From: Xanthomonas sacchari
Lineage (GTDB): Bacteria; Pseudomonadota; Gammaproteobacteria; Xanthomonadales; Xanthomonadaceae
Length of the DNA: 64,000 nucleotides
Direction of reading: 5' to 3'
Assembly: GCF_040529065.1 (NCBI RefSeq)
Contig: NZ_CP132343.1
Span: 1,178,001 to 1,242,000, forward strand
Within the stretch, counting starts at the first letter, position 1. Every line of letters starts with the position of its first letter. The notes under the pieces are model-generated. The model was not told the DNA's origin and made no database searches. It saw only the letters and a program-made list of their open reading frames with translations. The position numbers were made by a program, and so were the translations under genes. Shown here piece by piece: positions 36,284-46,616 of this stretch.

Positions 36284-36990
36284 AGGCGGGCGACGCTCGG
36301 CAGCAGCATGTAGCCCTCGTTGCGCACGGTGCGGATCAGTTCGGTCTGCACGCGCTCGTTGATCTTGCGGCGCAGGCGGCTGATCTGGCTGTCGATGGCG
36401 CGGTCGTAGACCTCGGTGTCGCGGCCGCGCGCGTAGTCGAGCAACTGGTCGCGGCTGAGCACGCGCTGCGGGTGCTCGACGAAGGTGCGCAGCAGCGCGA
36501 ACTCGCCGTCGGAGAGGTTGATGAAGATGCCGGTGGGATCGCGCAGGTCGCGGCGGATCACGTCCAGCCGCCAGCCGGCGAACTCGTAGACGTTGCCGCG
36601 CGCTTCCGGCGGCAGCGTCGTGGCCTGGCTGCGCCGCAGCAGGGCGCGCACCCGCGCCAGCAGCTCGCGCGGATTGCATGGCTTGGCCAGGTAGTCGTCG
36701 GCGCCGACCTCCAGGCCGATGATGCGGTCGGTGTCGCTGCCCAGCGCGCTGAGCATGATCACCGCCGGTGCGCCGCGCTCGCTGGCGAGCTGGCGGGCGG
36801 CGCTGAGGCCATCCTCGCCGGGCATCATCACGTCCAGGATCACCAGGTCCGGCTGGCGCTCGGCCATCCGCAGGCGCATGTCCGCCACGGTCTCGGCGGT
36901 GTCCACCTGGTAGCCGTGGTCGCTCAGGAACTCGCTGATGAGTCGGCGCAGATCCGGATCGTCGTCGACGACCAGAATGAAGGATTTCAT
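36280..36990 (-). CDS. OmpR/PhoB-family response regulator
   Basis: This is a 236-residue response regulator. The receiver domain begins MKSFILVVDDDPDLRRLI with acidic pocket Asp9-Asp11, phosphoacceptor Asp53 (LVILDVMMPGEDG), then MLSALGSD (Ser) and KPCNPRELLARV (Lys). The winged-helix output domain has FINLSDGEFALLRTFVEHP and YDRAIDSQISRLRRKIN, ending in IRTVRNEGYMLLP. It overlaps the kinase gene by four bases. The pair faces away from frmR across a 314-bp gap that holds promoters for both sides. Confidence 0.95.
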   Translation of the reverse strand: MKSFILVVDDDPDLRRLISEFLSDHGYQVDTAETVADMRLRMAERQPDLVILDVMMPGEDGLSAARQLASERGAPAVIMLSALGSDTDRIIGLEVGADDYLAKPCNPRELLARVRALLRRSQATTLPPEARGNVYEFAGWRLDVIRRDLRDPTGIFINLSDGEFALLRTFVEHPQRVLSRDQLLDYARGRDTEVYDRAIDSQISRLRRKINERVQTELIRTVRNEGYMLLPSVARL

Positions 36991-37267
36991 GTCCACGATC
37001 TTGAAGGGCCGCCACACGGGAGTCGCCCAGTCTAGACGTGGCCGCGGCTGCCTGGAACTGGGGGCGCCCAGGGACGAGGCCACCGCACCCGGGGCCCGCG
37101 CCTGAACGCATGGCCATCATAGGCAGCGCCGGCAGCGGGATCATGGCCGTCGCGTGTCCTGTGCCGACACGCGTTGCCATGCGTCGGCACCTGCGTTGGC
37201 GGGGCGTCTGTCACAGGCTGGGCCGGGGTTGCGGCGTACGCGGCCGTTTTCTTTTGCCGGCGGCCGG

Positions 37268-37286
37268 CATACTATCCCCCAGTATA
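37268..37286. promoter_or_regulatory. FrmR/RcnR-type operator upstream of frmR
   Basis: The sequence CATACTATCCCCCAGTATA fits the TACT-N2-CCCCC-AGTA arrangement (TACT-GGGGG-NN-AGTA on the other strand) known for RcnR/FrmR-group CsoR-family repressors. It ends 18 bases before the frmR ATG, where bound repressor would block transcription or polymerase entry. AT-rich flanks (ACTAT, AGTATAGT) could form the -10 region. Confidence 0.75.
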
Positions 37287-37304
37287 GTTCTTGGGCCTCG
37301 CCGC

Positions 37305-38730
<1,426 letters not shown>

Positions 38731-38800
38731 CCGCAGGTCAGTCCGGCGCGCGGCCGTTTCCGCGCATTGCAGCGACGCAACGAACCCGGGAGGGGGCAAG

Positions 38801-39373
38801 ATGAGTACTGTGACGATTCATCCGTCGGTGGATGCCGGCGTGCGTGCCGGCGCGGAGCATTTCCAGGGCGGTACCCTGGAATGCCACTGCGCCAGCGACA
38901 AGGTGGTGGTGGAAGTGGGGGCGCAGACCGCGCACAACCATGCGTGCGGCTGTACCAAGTGCTGGAAGCCGAAGGGCGCGACCTTCTCGGTGGTGGCGGT
39001 GGTGGCGCGCGACAAGGTCAAGGTGACCGCGCACGAGGAGAAGCTCAAGGTGGTGGACGAGAGCGCGACCATCCGCCGTCATGCCTGCACCGGCTGCGGC
39101 GTGCACATGTACGGCCGCATCGAGAACACCGAGCATCCCTTCTACGGCCTGGATTTCGTGCACACGGAACTGTCGCCGCAGCAGGGCTGGTCGGCGCCAG
39201 GCTTCGCCGCGTTCGTGTCCTCGATCATCGAGAGCGGCACGCGCCCGGAGGCGATGGACGGGATACGCAATCGCCTGCGCGAACTGAAGCTGGAGCCGTA
39301 CGACTGCCTGTCGCCGCCGCTGATGGACGCGATCTCCACCCACGTGGCGCGCAAGAACGGCGTGCTGCACTGA
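38801..39373 (+). CDS. gfa: S-(hydroxymethyl)glutathione synthase (Gfa)
   Basis: This is a 190-residue zinc protein of the GFA family, proposed to speed the joining of formaldehyde and glutathione. The Cys motifs are LECHC (first zinc pair), [13 protein letters not shown] (CxxC) and [12 protein letters not shown] (second site). The length is the usual 190. It sits between the dehydrogenase (70 bp upstream) and the S-formylglutathione hydrolase, completing the glutathione-dependent route. A GGGAGGGGGC Shine-Dalgarno precedes the ATG. Confidence 0.95.
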   Translation: MSTVTIHPSVDAGVRAGAEHFQGGTLECHCASDKVVVEVGAQTAHNHACGCTKCWKPKGATFSVVAVVARDKVKVTAHEEKLKVVDESATIRRHACTGCGVHMYGRIENTEHPFYGLDFVHTELSPQQGWSAPGFAAFVSSIIESGTRPEAMDGIRNRLRELKLEPYDCLSPPLMDAISTHVARKNGVLH

Positions 39374-39464
39374 AGTCCGCTGCCGCGCGCGTCGCCGGTC
39401 GACGCGTCGCGGCATCTCCGCCTGCGGCCGCGCGCGGTCGCAGGCCCTCTTCCCGGAACTGCCC

Positions 39465-40295
39465 ATGGAACGCATCGAACACCACGCCTGCTGCGGCGGC
39501 TGGCAGGACGTCTATCGCCACGATTCGGCCGTGCTCGGCTGCAGCATGCAGGTCGCCGTGTACCTGCCGCCGCAGGCCGAGCACAGCAAGCTGCCGGTGC
39601 TGTACTGGCTCAGCGGCCTCACCTGCACCGAGCAGAACTTCATCACCAAGGCCGGCGCGCAGCGCTATGCGGCCGAGCACGGCGTGATCCTGGTCGCGCC
39701 CGACACCAGCCCGCGCGGCGAGAACGTCGCCGATGCCGAGGGCTACGACCTGGGCAAGGGCGCCGGCTTCTACGTCAACGCCACCCAGGCGCCGTGGGCC
39801 GCGCACTACCGCATGTACGACTACGTGGTGCAGGAACTGCCGGCGCTGATCGAGGCGCAGTTCCCGCACAACGGCCGCCGCGCCATCAGCGGGCATTCGA
39901 TGGGCGGCCACGGCGCCCTGGTGATCGCGCTGAAGAATCCCGGCCGCTACCGCAGCGTGTCGGCGTTCTCGCCGATCGTGGCGCCCACGCAGGTGCCGTG
40001 GGGCGAGAAGGCCTTCACCGCCTACCTGGGCGAGGACCGCGCGCATTGGCAGGCATATGACGCCAGCGTGCTGATCGGCAGCGCCAGCGAGCGCCTGCCG
40101 CTGCTGGTCGACCAGGGCGGCGGCGACGAGTTCCTCGACAAGCAGTTGCGCCCGCAGCTGCTGCAGGCCGCCGCCGACGCCGCCGGCTATCCGCTGACCC
40201 TGCGCGTGCAGCCCGGCTACGACCACAGCTACTACTTCATCGGCAGCTTCATCGGCGAGCACATCGCCTTCCACGCGCGCGCCCTGCAGGACTGA
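39465..40295 (+). CDS. fghA: S-formylglutathione hydrolase
   Basis: This is a 276-residue alpha/beta-hydrolase (esterase D family) that splits S-formylglutathione into formate and glutathione. The nucleophile Ser145 lies in [12 protein letters not shown]; the acid is Asp221 or Asp225 (QGGGDEFLD) and the base His254 (GYDHSYYFI). Family motifs [14 protein letters not shown] and APDTSPRG are present. It ends the frm operon. The next 330 bp contain no clear gene. Confidence 0.97.
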   Translation: MERIEHHACCGGWQDVYRHDSAVLGCSMQVAVYLPPQAEHSKLPVLYWLSGLTCTEQNFITKAGAQRYAAEHGVILVAPDTSPRGENVADAEGYDLGKGAGFYVNATQAPWAAHYRMYDYVVQELPALIEAQFPHNGRRAISGHSMGGHGALVIALKNPGRYRSVSAFSPIVAPTQVPWGEKAFTAYLGEDRAHWQAYDASVLIGSASERLPLLVDQGGGDEFLDKQLRPQLLQAAADAAGYPLTLRVQPGYDHSYYFIGSFIGEHIAFHARALQD

Positions 40296-40627
40296 GCGCG
40301 GTTTGCCGGCGGCCGCGTGCGACGCAGGCCGCCGGGCAGGGCACCGCGGCCTTGGCGGCGGTGCCGGTGCACCCGTGCCCTCCTGGCTGACGTCGCTGCC
40401 GTGCGGTGGCGGGCGGCTGGAAGCGAGCGGCGCAGATGTGGGCTCGCCGGCCTGCACATGACAGCGCCGTGACCATCACGTCGGCGGTGTGGCCGGTCTC
40501 GTAAACAAACGTGGGGGCGGCGGCAGCCAGCGTGCGGTTGTGCGACCGCGTTCGCGCCTGCTGAGACGGGCGCTGGCTAGATTCCGCAGTGTTCGCCATC
40601 CCCACGTCACTGGATCGGAGCCGCGCC
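40296..40627. other. Intergenic gap, 332 bp, nothing recognised
   Basis: This is GC-rich sequence after the frm operon with no ORF of convincing composition, no T-tract terminator and no repeat family seen elsewhere in the window. It ends with the putative ribosome binding site of a very small ORF. Confidence 0.5.
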
Positions 40628-40756
40628 ATGTCCTGCCGTCGCACCTTGCTGCTCCCCTGGCAGCGCTGGCGCAGCCCGCTCAGCGCGATGGCGATGCTGG
40701 CCTGCACCGTGTTCGGTGCCTGCGTGGCGTTGGCGATCGGCGCGGCCACGCGCTAG
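40628..40756 (+). CDS. Possible 42-residue single-helix membrane protein
   Basis: A short ORF reads MSCRRTLLLPWQRWRSPLSA then a 20-residue hydrophobic helix (AMLACTVFGACVALAIGAAT) and ends with Arg. A GGAG lies 8 bases before the ATG. The basic N terminus and single helix are what a small inner-membrane protein would have. I do not recognise it, and coding status is uncertain because of its length. Confidence 0.4.
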   Translation: MSCRRTLLLPWQRWRSPLSAMAMLACTVFGACVALAIGAATR

Positions 40757-40982
40757 CGCAGCCAGTCCCGGCCGCCGGCGATCGCATCGACGCCGTTGCG
40801 CGGGACGCGCTGACGCGGTCGCGCCGTACTGCAGCGGCATCGCCTGGATCGGCAAGCGCTCGCCTGCAATCCGCTGCATCGCCCCGCGGTGCCGGTAGGA
40901 CAGCATGGTGCGATGGACTGTCAGGCAAACGCTGGCAGTACGGTTTCGCATCGGGGCAGCGGCATGGCGCCGGGCGTCGCGT

Positions 40983-42395
40983 TCAGCGCGGCAGCCGCGC
41001 CGCCAGCGTGCCCAGCCGCCGCATGGCGTGTTCCAGGGTCTCGCTCCACGGCTGGCCGCAGCTCAGCCGCAGGTGGTCGGTGTAGTCGCCGCGGCTGGAG
41101 AACAGATGCCCGGGCGAGGTGCCGATGCCGGCGGCGAGGGCGGCCTCGAACAAGGCCTGGCCGCTGCCGCCGTCGGCCAGTTGCAGCCACAGCGACAGGC
41201 CGCCGGCCGGGTCGCCGATGCGGGTGCCGGCCGGCCAGTGCCGCAGCACCGCTTCGCGCAGGCGCTGGCCGTTGTCGGCCAGGGTGCGGCGCAGCTTGCG
41301 CAGGTGGCGTTCCAGGTCGTGCCGCTGCAGGTAGTCGGCCAGGGCCAGTTGCGGCAAGCTGGCGCCGCCGATGGTGGAGAAGTACTTGGCGCGCACCAGC
41401 GCGTCGGTCCAGGCGCCACCGAGCAGCCAGCCCACGCGCAGGCCGGGCGCCAGCACCTTGGAGAAGGCGCCACAGGTGATCACGTTGCCGTGGGTGTCGA
41501 AATGGCGCAGCGGCCGCGGACGCTGCCCCGACCAATCGAGCTCGCCGTAGATGTCGTCCTCGATCACCACCGTGCCGTGGCGCGCGCAACTGTCCAGCAG
41601 GGCGCGTTTGGCGGCATCGGGGGTGAGACTGCCGAGCGGATTATTGAAGTTCGGCACCAGCACCGCGGCGCGCGCCGGCGTGCGCTGCAGCAGCGCATCC
41701 AGACGCGCGGCGTCGATGCCCTGGCCCGGGCGGTTCGGGACTTCCAGCACCTTCAGGCGCAGCGCCGCCACCGCCTGCAGGATGCCGTGGTAGGTCGGGG
41801 TCTCGACCAGCACCACGTCGCCCGGCGCGGTGAGGGTGCGCAGGGCCAGGCTGATCGCTTCCATCGCGCCGGCGGTCACCACCACCTCGTCGGCAGCGAC
41901 GGCGGTGGCGCAATGCGCGTAGCGCTGCGCGATCTGCCGGCGCAGCGCGGCATGGCCCTGCGGCGGCGCGTAGTCGAGCGCGGCGCTGCGCTGGCGGCGC
42001 AGCTGCCGCGCCAGTGCGCTGGCCAGGGGCGCGCCGGGCAGCAGCGCCGCCGCCGGTGTGGCGGTGTGCAGCGGCACCAGGTCCGAACGCGCGAGCATGT
42101 CCAGCACGCCCTGCAGCGCCGGATTGGCGACCGCGCCCGGCGCGCGCCGCCGGGTAGCGGCGCCTGCGCCGGCCGGTTGCGGCGTGACCGCGGCGCGCAC
42201 GAAGTAGCCCGAGCGCGGGCGTGCCTGCACCCGGCCTTCGCGTTCCAACTGCAGACAGGCCTGCACCGCGGTGGCGGCGCTGATGCCGTGGCCGGCGGCC
42301 AGTTGCCGGATCGACGGCAGGCGCTCGCCGGCACGCAGCGTGCCCTGCGCGATCTGTTCGCGCAGCTGGCTGGCGAGGGCTTCGTACAGGCGCAT
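40983..42395 (-). CDS. MocR-type (GntR-aminotransferase) transcriptional regulator
   Basis: This 470-residue chimera joins an N-terminal GntR winged helix (1-70: LYEALASQLREQIAQGTL, LPSIRQLAAGHGISAATAVQA) through a linker to a fold type I aminotransferase domain. PLP-binding residues include VVVTAGAMEAISLALR, NFNNPLG, VIEDDIYGEL and Lys313 in CGAFSKVLAPGLRVGW. MocR proteins use PLP or amino-compound aldimines as effectors and commonly control divergent genes. Here the divergent neighbours are PhzF and an EamA exporter, 106 bp away. Confidence 0.94.
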   Translation of the reverse strand: MRLYEALASQLREQIAQGTLRAGERLPSIRQLAAGHGISAATAVQACLQLEREGRVQARPRSGYFVRAAVTPQPAGAGAATRRRAPGAVANPALQGVLDMLARSDLVPLHTATPAAALLPGAPLASALARQLRRQRSAALDYAPPQGHAALRRQIAQRYAHCATAVAADEVVVTAGAMEAISLALRTLTAPGDVVLVETPTYHGILQAVAALRLKVLEVPNRPGQGIDAARLDALLQRTPARAAVLVPNFNNPLGSLTPDAAKRALLDSCARHGTVVIEDDIYGELDWSGQRPRPLRHFDTHGNVITCGAFSKVLAPGLRVGWLLGGAWTDALVRAKYFSTIGGASLPQLALADYLQRHDLERHLRKLRRTLADNGQRLREAVLRHWPAGTRIGDPAGGLSLWLQLADGGSGQALFEAALAAGIGTSPGHLFSSRGDYTDHLRLSCGQPWSETLEHAMRRLGTLAARLPR

Positions 42396-42410
42396 GCGGC
42401 GGCCTCATCT

Positions 42411-42434
42411 GTATCGGTCGATTTGCAGCGTATC
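42411..42434. promoter_or_regulatory. Direct repeats GTATC, candidate MocR operator
   Basis: GTATC at 42411-42415 and again at 42430-42434 lie on the same strand, 19 bp apart, in the 106-bp divergent promoter between the MocR gene and PhzF. MocR regulators such as GabR and PdxR bind direct repeats, so this is a reasonable candidate. Confidence 0.4.
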
Positions 42435-42501
42435 TGACTCTGTGCTGGTCGCCCACCCCGGCGCACACTGGCCGCGTCCTTCCCCATTCCCGAGGCCGCG
42501 C

Positions 42502-43293
42502 GTGCAACTGCCGCTGTTCATCGTCGATGCCTTCACCACGGTGCGGTTCCGCGGCAACCCGGCCGCGGTGGTGCCGCTGCAGGCGTGGTTGCCGGACGCG
42601 CTGATGCAGGCCATTGCCAGCGAGAACAATCTGTCGGAGACCGCGTTCTTCGTGCGCGAGGCCGACGGCGCGTTCGCGATCCGTTGGTTCTCGCCGCTGC
42701 GCGAAGTGGGGTTCTGCGGCCATGCCACCCTGGCCAGCGCGTTTGTCGTGGCCACCCAAGGTCTGGCATCGCTGCCGTTGCGGTTCCGCGCCGCGGCGGT
42801 CGGCGAACTGGCGGTGGACCGCGAGGCCGACGGGCGCTTCGTCCTGCGCTTTCCGAACCAGGCGCCGACCGCGCTGGCGACGGTGCCGCAGGCGCTCGCG
42901 CAGGCGTTGTCGATCGCGCCGCAGGCGGCGTACCGCAACGACCAGGCCTACATCGCCGTGTACGCGGACGAAGCCCAGGTGCGCGCGGTGGTGCCGGACC
43001 TGGCGCGGATGCTGGCGCTGGCGCCGCGCGATGTCGCGGTCACTGCGCCCGGGCGCGAACACGATTTCGTCTCGCGCTATTTCTGGCCGGCCAACGGCGG
43101 TGCCGAGGATCCGGTGACCGGCTCGATCCACGCCGCGCTGGCGCCGCTGTGGGCGCAGCGCCTGGGCAAGCGCGACCTGCGTGCGTGGCAGGCCTCGGCG
43201 CGCGGCGGCGAACTGGACTGCCGGGTGCTGCCGGACCACGTGCAGGTGCGCGGCGCGGCGGTGCAGTACCTGCACGGGAGCATCGCGCTATGA
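42502..43293 (+). CDS. PhzF-family isomerase/epimerase
   Basis: This is a 263-residue PhzF-fold protein. FIVDAFTTVRFRGNPAAVV opens the first half; Glu46 in SENNLSETAFFV is the position of the catalytic acid/base of PhzF. CGHATLASAFVV and GAEDPVTGSIHAALAPLW are the two phosphate/carboxylate-binding-like motifs. The start is a GTG at 42502, where the family's N terminus begins; the open frame upstream belongs to the antisense side of the MocR gene. Its stop overlaps the EamA start (ATGA). There is no phenazine cluster, so the substrate is not known. Confidence 0.92.
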   Translation: MQLPLFIVDAFTTVRFRGNPAAVVPLQAWLPDALMQAIASENNLSETAFFVREADGAFAIRWFSPLREVGFCGHATLASAFVVATQGLASLPLRFRAAAVGELAVDREADGRFVLRFPNQAPTALATVPQALAQALSIAPQAAYRNDQAYIAVYADEAQVRAVVPDLARMLALAPRDVAVTAPGREHDFVSRYFWPANGGAEDPVTGSIHAALAPLWAQRLGKRDLRAWQASARGGELDCRVLPDHVQVRGAAVQYLHGSIAL

Positions 43294-44201
43294 GCGCGGC
43301 CGTCGCGACATCCGCGGGCGCGTCCCGGCGGGCACTGTGGCAGTTGCTGCTGGCCGAGGTGCTGATCGGCTCGGTCGGCGTGTTCGTGCACGAGAGCGGC
43401 CAGGATCCGGTGACCGCGGTGTTCTACCGCTGCCTGTTCGGCGCGCTGTTCCTGACCGTGTGCGGCCTGCTCGGCGGGCAGTTGCGCGGCCTGTGGCGCG
43501 AGCGCGCGCTGCTGCGCGACGCGGCGCTCAGCGGCGTGTTGCTGGTGCTCAACTGGGTGGCGCTGTTCGCCGGCATGGCGCGCTCGTCGATCGGCGTGGC
43601 GACCATGGTCTACCACGTGTTCCCGTTCGTCATGCTGATCCTGGCAGCGGTGCTGCAGGGCGAGCGCAGCCGCCGTGCCGACCTGGGTTGGACGCTGCTG
43701 GCCTTCGTCGGCGTGGCCTGTTCGGCCGATCCGCTGCGGCTGTGGTCCAGCGCCGACCGCGGCTACCTGGGCGGGATCGCGTTGACGCTGCTGGGTGCGC
43801 TGCTGTGTGGCGCCTCGTTGCTGATGTCTCGGCGGATCAGCCGCGAGCGGCCGCTGGCGGTGGTGACGGTGCAGTGCTGGGTCGGGGCGGCGATGCTGGC
43901 CGGCTTCTCCAGCAGCGCCGCGCTGCATCCCGGCCGCCACTGGTTCTGGCTGGTCGGCCTGGGGGTGATCCACAGCGGCGTGGTGTACGTGCTGTTCTAC
44001 AGCGCCTACCGGCACCTGCACGTGGCGGCGATCGCGGTGGTGGCCTTCGTCTACCCGCTGGTGACGCTGCTGCTGGACTACCTGCTGTACGGCCACCGGC
44101 TGGTGCCGGTGCAGTGGCTGGGCCTGGGGCTGATCGTGCTGGGCACGCTGGCGGTCAATCTGCGCTGGTCCTGGCCGCGCCGGGCGTTGGCCGCGTCGTA
44201 G
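43290..44201 (+). CDS. EamA/DMT-superfamily transporter
   Basis: This is a 303-residue inner-membrane protein with ten predicted helices in two EamA repeats. The first begins ALWQLLLAEVLIGSVGVFVH and has SGVLLVLNWVALFAGMARSS; the second includes YLGGIALTLLGALLCGASLL and VVAFVYPLVTLLLDYLLYG near the end. DMT proteins export amino acids or small metabolites. Translational coupling with PhzF suggests it exports that enzyme's product or substrate, under MocR control; this is inference. Confidence 0.92.
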   Translation: MSAAVATSAGASRRALWQLLLAEVLIGSVGVFVHESGQDPVTAVFYRCLFGALFLTVCGLLGGQLRGLWRERALLRDAALSGVLLVLNWVALFAGMARSSIGVATMVYHVFPFVMLILAAVLQGERSRRADLGWTLLAFVGVACSADPLRLWSSADRGYLGGIALTLLGALLCGASLLMSRRISRERPLAVVTVQCWVGAAMLAGFSSSAALHPGRHWFWLVGLGVIHSGVVYVLFYSAYRHLHVAAIAVVAFVYPLVTLLLDYLLYGHRLVPVQWLGLGLIVLGTLAVNLRWSWPRRALAAS

Positions 44202-44261
44202 TGCGACGCGGCTCCGCGTGAGTGCGTCGGCCACCGCAGTGCGGTGGCCTGGGCGCGCGTT

Positions 44262-44600
44262 TCAGCGCACGTCGCGCAGCTCCCAGCCGCTGCCGGCCAG
44301 CAGGCGCAGGCGCTGCTTGAGGATGTCACCGGGGATGCTGGTGGTGGCGGACAGGTCGACGCGCAGATCGTCCTGGCGGCCGGTCACCCGCGCTGCCGGA
44401 TCGGTCACGCCCAGCGCCGGATCGACCTCGTCCGGCTCCGGCTGCAGCGCGCGCCAGCGCTCGAACCAGGCCGGGTCGCTCAGCGCGGTCTGCAGTTGTT
44501 CGGCGAAGGCGTCGGCGCCGTGCGCGGTGAAGCTCAGCGACGGCTGGCTGCCGCGGGCACGGGCGGGATCGGGCAGGCTGATCGAGTAGGTCACGGCCAT
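44262..44600 (-). CDS. Hypothetical protein, 112 residues
   Basis: I do not recognise it. It begins MAVTYSISLPDPARARGSQPS, has a central stretch DAFAEQLQTALSDPAWFERW and ends RLRLLAGSGWELRDVR. There is no signal peptide or membrane segment, so it is probably cytoplasmic. The start at 44600 is preferred over 44606 because AAGAG lies 6-7 bases upstream of it. Downstream of it (on this strand) lies the end of the convergent EamA gene. Confidence 0.75.
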   Translation of the reverse strand: MAVTYSISLPDPARARGSQPSLSFTAHGADAFAEQLQTALSDPAWFERWRALQPEPDEVDPALGVTDPAARVTGRQDDLRVDLSATTSIPGDILKQRLRLLAGSGWELRDVR

Positions 44601-44682
44601 GGGCATCTCTTGTGGGCAGTACGAAGCGGCGGAGCCTAGCAGAGCCGGCGCCGCGCCGCCGTCGACGCGGCCCGCGGACGGA

Positions 44683-45624
44683 TCAGCCGAAGCGCAACGC
44701 CTCGCCGGCGAAGCCCAGCACCAGCGCGCCCTTGCCGACATTGACCATGCCGGTCAGGCTCATCACGCTTTCCTGCAGCTCTACGCCGTGGCCGTCGCAG
44801 GCCTGGCGCAGCGCCGCGTAGCCGGGCAGGGCGCGCAGTTCCGCCAGCTCGCCGCCGTAGCTCAGGCACAGCGTGGGCGTCATCAGCCCGGCAGCCACGC
44901 GCTTGGCGGCCAGGCCGAACAGGGTCTGCACGGCGTGGTCGAAGCCCTTGAGCTTGGCCACCGGCGCGGTCTCGCCGCGGTGGCAGTGCAGCACCGGCTT
45001 GATGTCCAGGGCCGAGCCGAGCGCGGCGCTGAGCAGGCCGACGCTGCGGTCACCCTTGCTGCGCGCGCGGCTGCGCAGGTAGTACAGGTCGCGCGCGATC
45101 ATGTAGCCATGGGTGTGCTCGGCCAGCGTCTCCAGCCGCTCGCGGATGGCCTGCACGCCGGCGCCGTCGGCGCGCAAGCGCACCGCCTCGACGGCGACCA
45201 CCGCCTGCGCGGCGAACAGGTTCTGGGTGTCGATCACCCGCAGCGCGAACGGCGAGGCGTGACCGGCGGCCTGGCGGATCGGCTTGTAGTCGCTGAGGAT
45301 GGCGAAGCCGGCCTGCTGCGCGTGGTCGTGGATCGGGCTGCGGGTCTTGGCGATGGTCAGGCAGAACACGTGGTCGTAGTCGATGACCAGCCTGCCCAGG
45401 AACAGCTCGCGGATCTGCGCCACGCTGTACGGCACGGTCTCGGCCTCGGCGCCGTGCGCGCTGACCTGCGCGTGCAGGAATTCCAGGGTCGCCGCTTCGT
45501 CGCGCTGATCGGCCAGCACGGTGCCGCCGAGGCGCACGCTGATCGGCAGGACCACCAGGTCGTGTTGCGCGATGTAGTCCTGCGGCAGATCGCAGGCGGA
45601 ATCTACGACGATGCCGATACGCAT
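44683..45624 (-). CDS. DegV-family fatty-acid-binding protein
   Basis: This is a 313-residue DegV-fold protein. MRIGIVVDSACDLPQDYIAQH is the usual N terminus; VVLPISVRLGGTVLAD, YDHVFCLTIAKTRSPIHDHA (with the conserved Thr/Ser that contacts the fatty acid head group) and KPVLHCHRGETAPV are family landmarks. DegV/FakB proteins hold a fatty acid for phosphorylation by FakA in Firmicutes; whether a FakA partner exists in this organism cannot be seen here. The neighbouring isomerase gene begins 47 bp upstream in the same direction. Confidence 0.92.
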   Translation of the reverse strand: MRIGIVVDSACDLPQDYIAQHDLVVLPISVRLGGTVLADQRDEAATLEFLHAQVSAHGAEAETVPYSVAQIRELFLGRLVIDYDHVFCLTIAKTRSPIHDHAQQAGFAILSDYKPIRQAAGHASPFALRVIDTQNLFAAQAVVAVEAVRLRADGAGVQAIRERLETLAEHTHGYMIARDLYYLRSRARSKGDRSVGLLSAALGSALDIKPVLHCHRGETAPVAKLKGFDHAVQTLFGLAAKRVAAGLMTPTLCLSYGGELAELRALPGYAALRQACDGHGVELQESVMSLTGMVNVGKGALVLGFAGEALRFG

Positions 45625-45671
45625 CCGCTGAAGCTCCAGTACGGGGAAATGGCGATGCACATGGCGGCCGC

Positions 45672-46301
45672 TCAGGCGCCCCGCTGCACGGCGGCCGGCA
45701 GCGTCGCCAGGCGTGCCATCTCGCCGCGCTGCAGCAGTTGCGGATCGGCCAGCACCGCCCGCATCAGCGGGTGCGCGTCGTTGCCCCACAGCAGGGTGTC
45801 GTCGATCTGCAGGGTCGGCACGCCGAACACGCCGGCCGCCAGCGCCTGCTCGGTGTTGGCGCGCAGCTGCGCCTTGACCTGCGCATCGGCGGTGGCCGCA
45901 GCCACGTCGGCGATGCCCAGTGCCTGGCCGAGCGGCGCCAGCGCCGCGGCGTCGTCGCCGGCGTGGCCGTCGCGCCACAGCCAGTCGAAGATCGCGTCGA
46001 TGGCCTGCGGCGTGGTGCCGGCGGCGACGCACAGGCGCAGCGCGGTCAGCGGGTTGAACGGGTGCGCCGGCGGGAAACGCAGCGGCACGCCCTGCTGCTG
46101 CGCCTGCCACTGCACGAAGCGGTAGGTGAACTCGCGCTTGTGCGGCACCTCGGCCGGCCCGCGTGCCTGCAACTGCGCCAGCACCGCGCCGAACACGATC
46201 GGCACCGGCTGGATCCGGTCGAACTCCGGAAGCGTTTTCACCTGCTGCCAGTGCAGATAGGAAAACGGCGAGATGAAATCGAAGTACCAGCGCAATGTCA
46301 T
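45672..46301 (-). CDS. 2-hydroxychromene-2-carboxylate isomerase family protein (DsbA-like kappa GST fold)
   Basis: This is a 209-residue protein with the DsbA-like/kappa GST fold. MTLRWYFDFISPFSYLHWQQV has the serine-containing SPFSY motif in place of CxxC, typical of 2-hydroxychromene-2-carboxylate isomerases that use glutathione. AGVFGVPTLQIDDTLLWGND is the cis-Pro and C-terminal motif. The ATG at 46301 has GGAG 8 bases upstream. The natural substrate is unknown outside naphthalene degraders. Confidence 0.92.
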   Translation of the reverse strand: MTLRWYFDFISPFSYLHWQQVKTLPEFDRIQPVPIVFGAVLAQLQARGPAEVPHKREFTYRFVQWQAQQQGVPLRFPPAHPFNPLTALRLCVAAGTTPQAIDAIFDWLWRDGHAGDDAAALAPLGQALGIADVAAATADAQVKAQLRANTEQALAAGVFGVPTLQIDDTLLWGNDAHPLMRAVLADPQLLQRGEMARLATLPAAVQRGA

Positions 46302-46439
46302 CGTGCTTCTCCGCAATGACCCATCAGCTTATCGCGGCGCTGCGCGCGCGGCGACCTGCCAGCGCATGCTGCAGTGCGGGACGTCGGTGCCGCCTGGTGC
46401 GGGTGCGGACAGCACGGCGTAGACGATGCATTGGCGAAA

Positions 46440-46457
46440 ATCTCGCCGGCGCGAGAT
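46440..46457. promoter_or_regulatory. Palindrome ATCTCGC-CGGC-GCGAGAT upstream of GH12 gene
   Basis: Perfect 7-bp arms lie in the 315-bp divergent gap between the isomerase and GH12 genes, 159 bp before the GH12 start. A dimeric repressor could bind it. The rest of the gap shows no gene. Confidence 0.35.
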
Positions 46458-46616
46458 ACCTGTGAAGCGGCCCACGCCCGCGGCCTGGATCGCGGTAGCG
46501 CTATTGCGTTGGCGCATGGCGCGCGCGGGTCTTGTCATAGCTCGCGGCGCGCGCGCCTTGCTAGCGTCCGCCGCGGCAGCAGTGTCGCTGCCCCTGCACG
46601 CCCAGGAGAGACCGCC

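Noticed and set aside
42502-43293. PhzF as evidence for a phenazine cluster
   Set aside because: No other phz genes are nearby; PhzF-fold isomerases are widespread with other roles.
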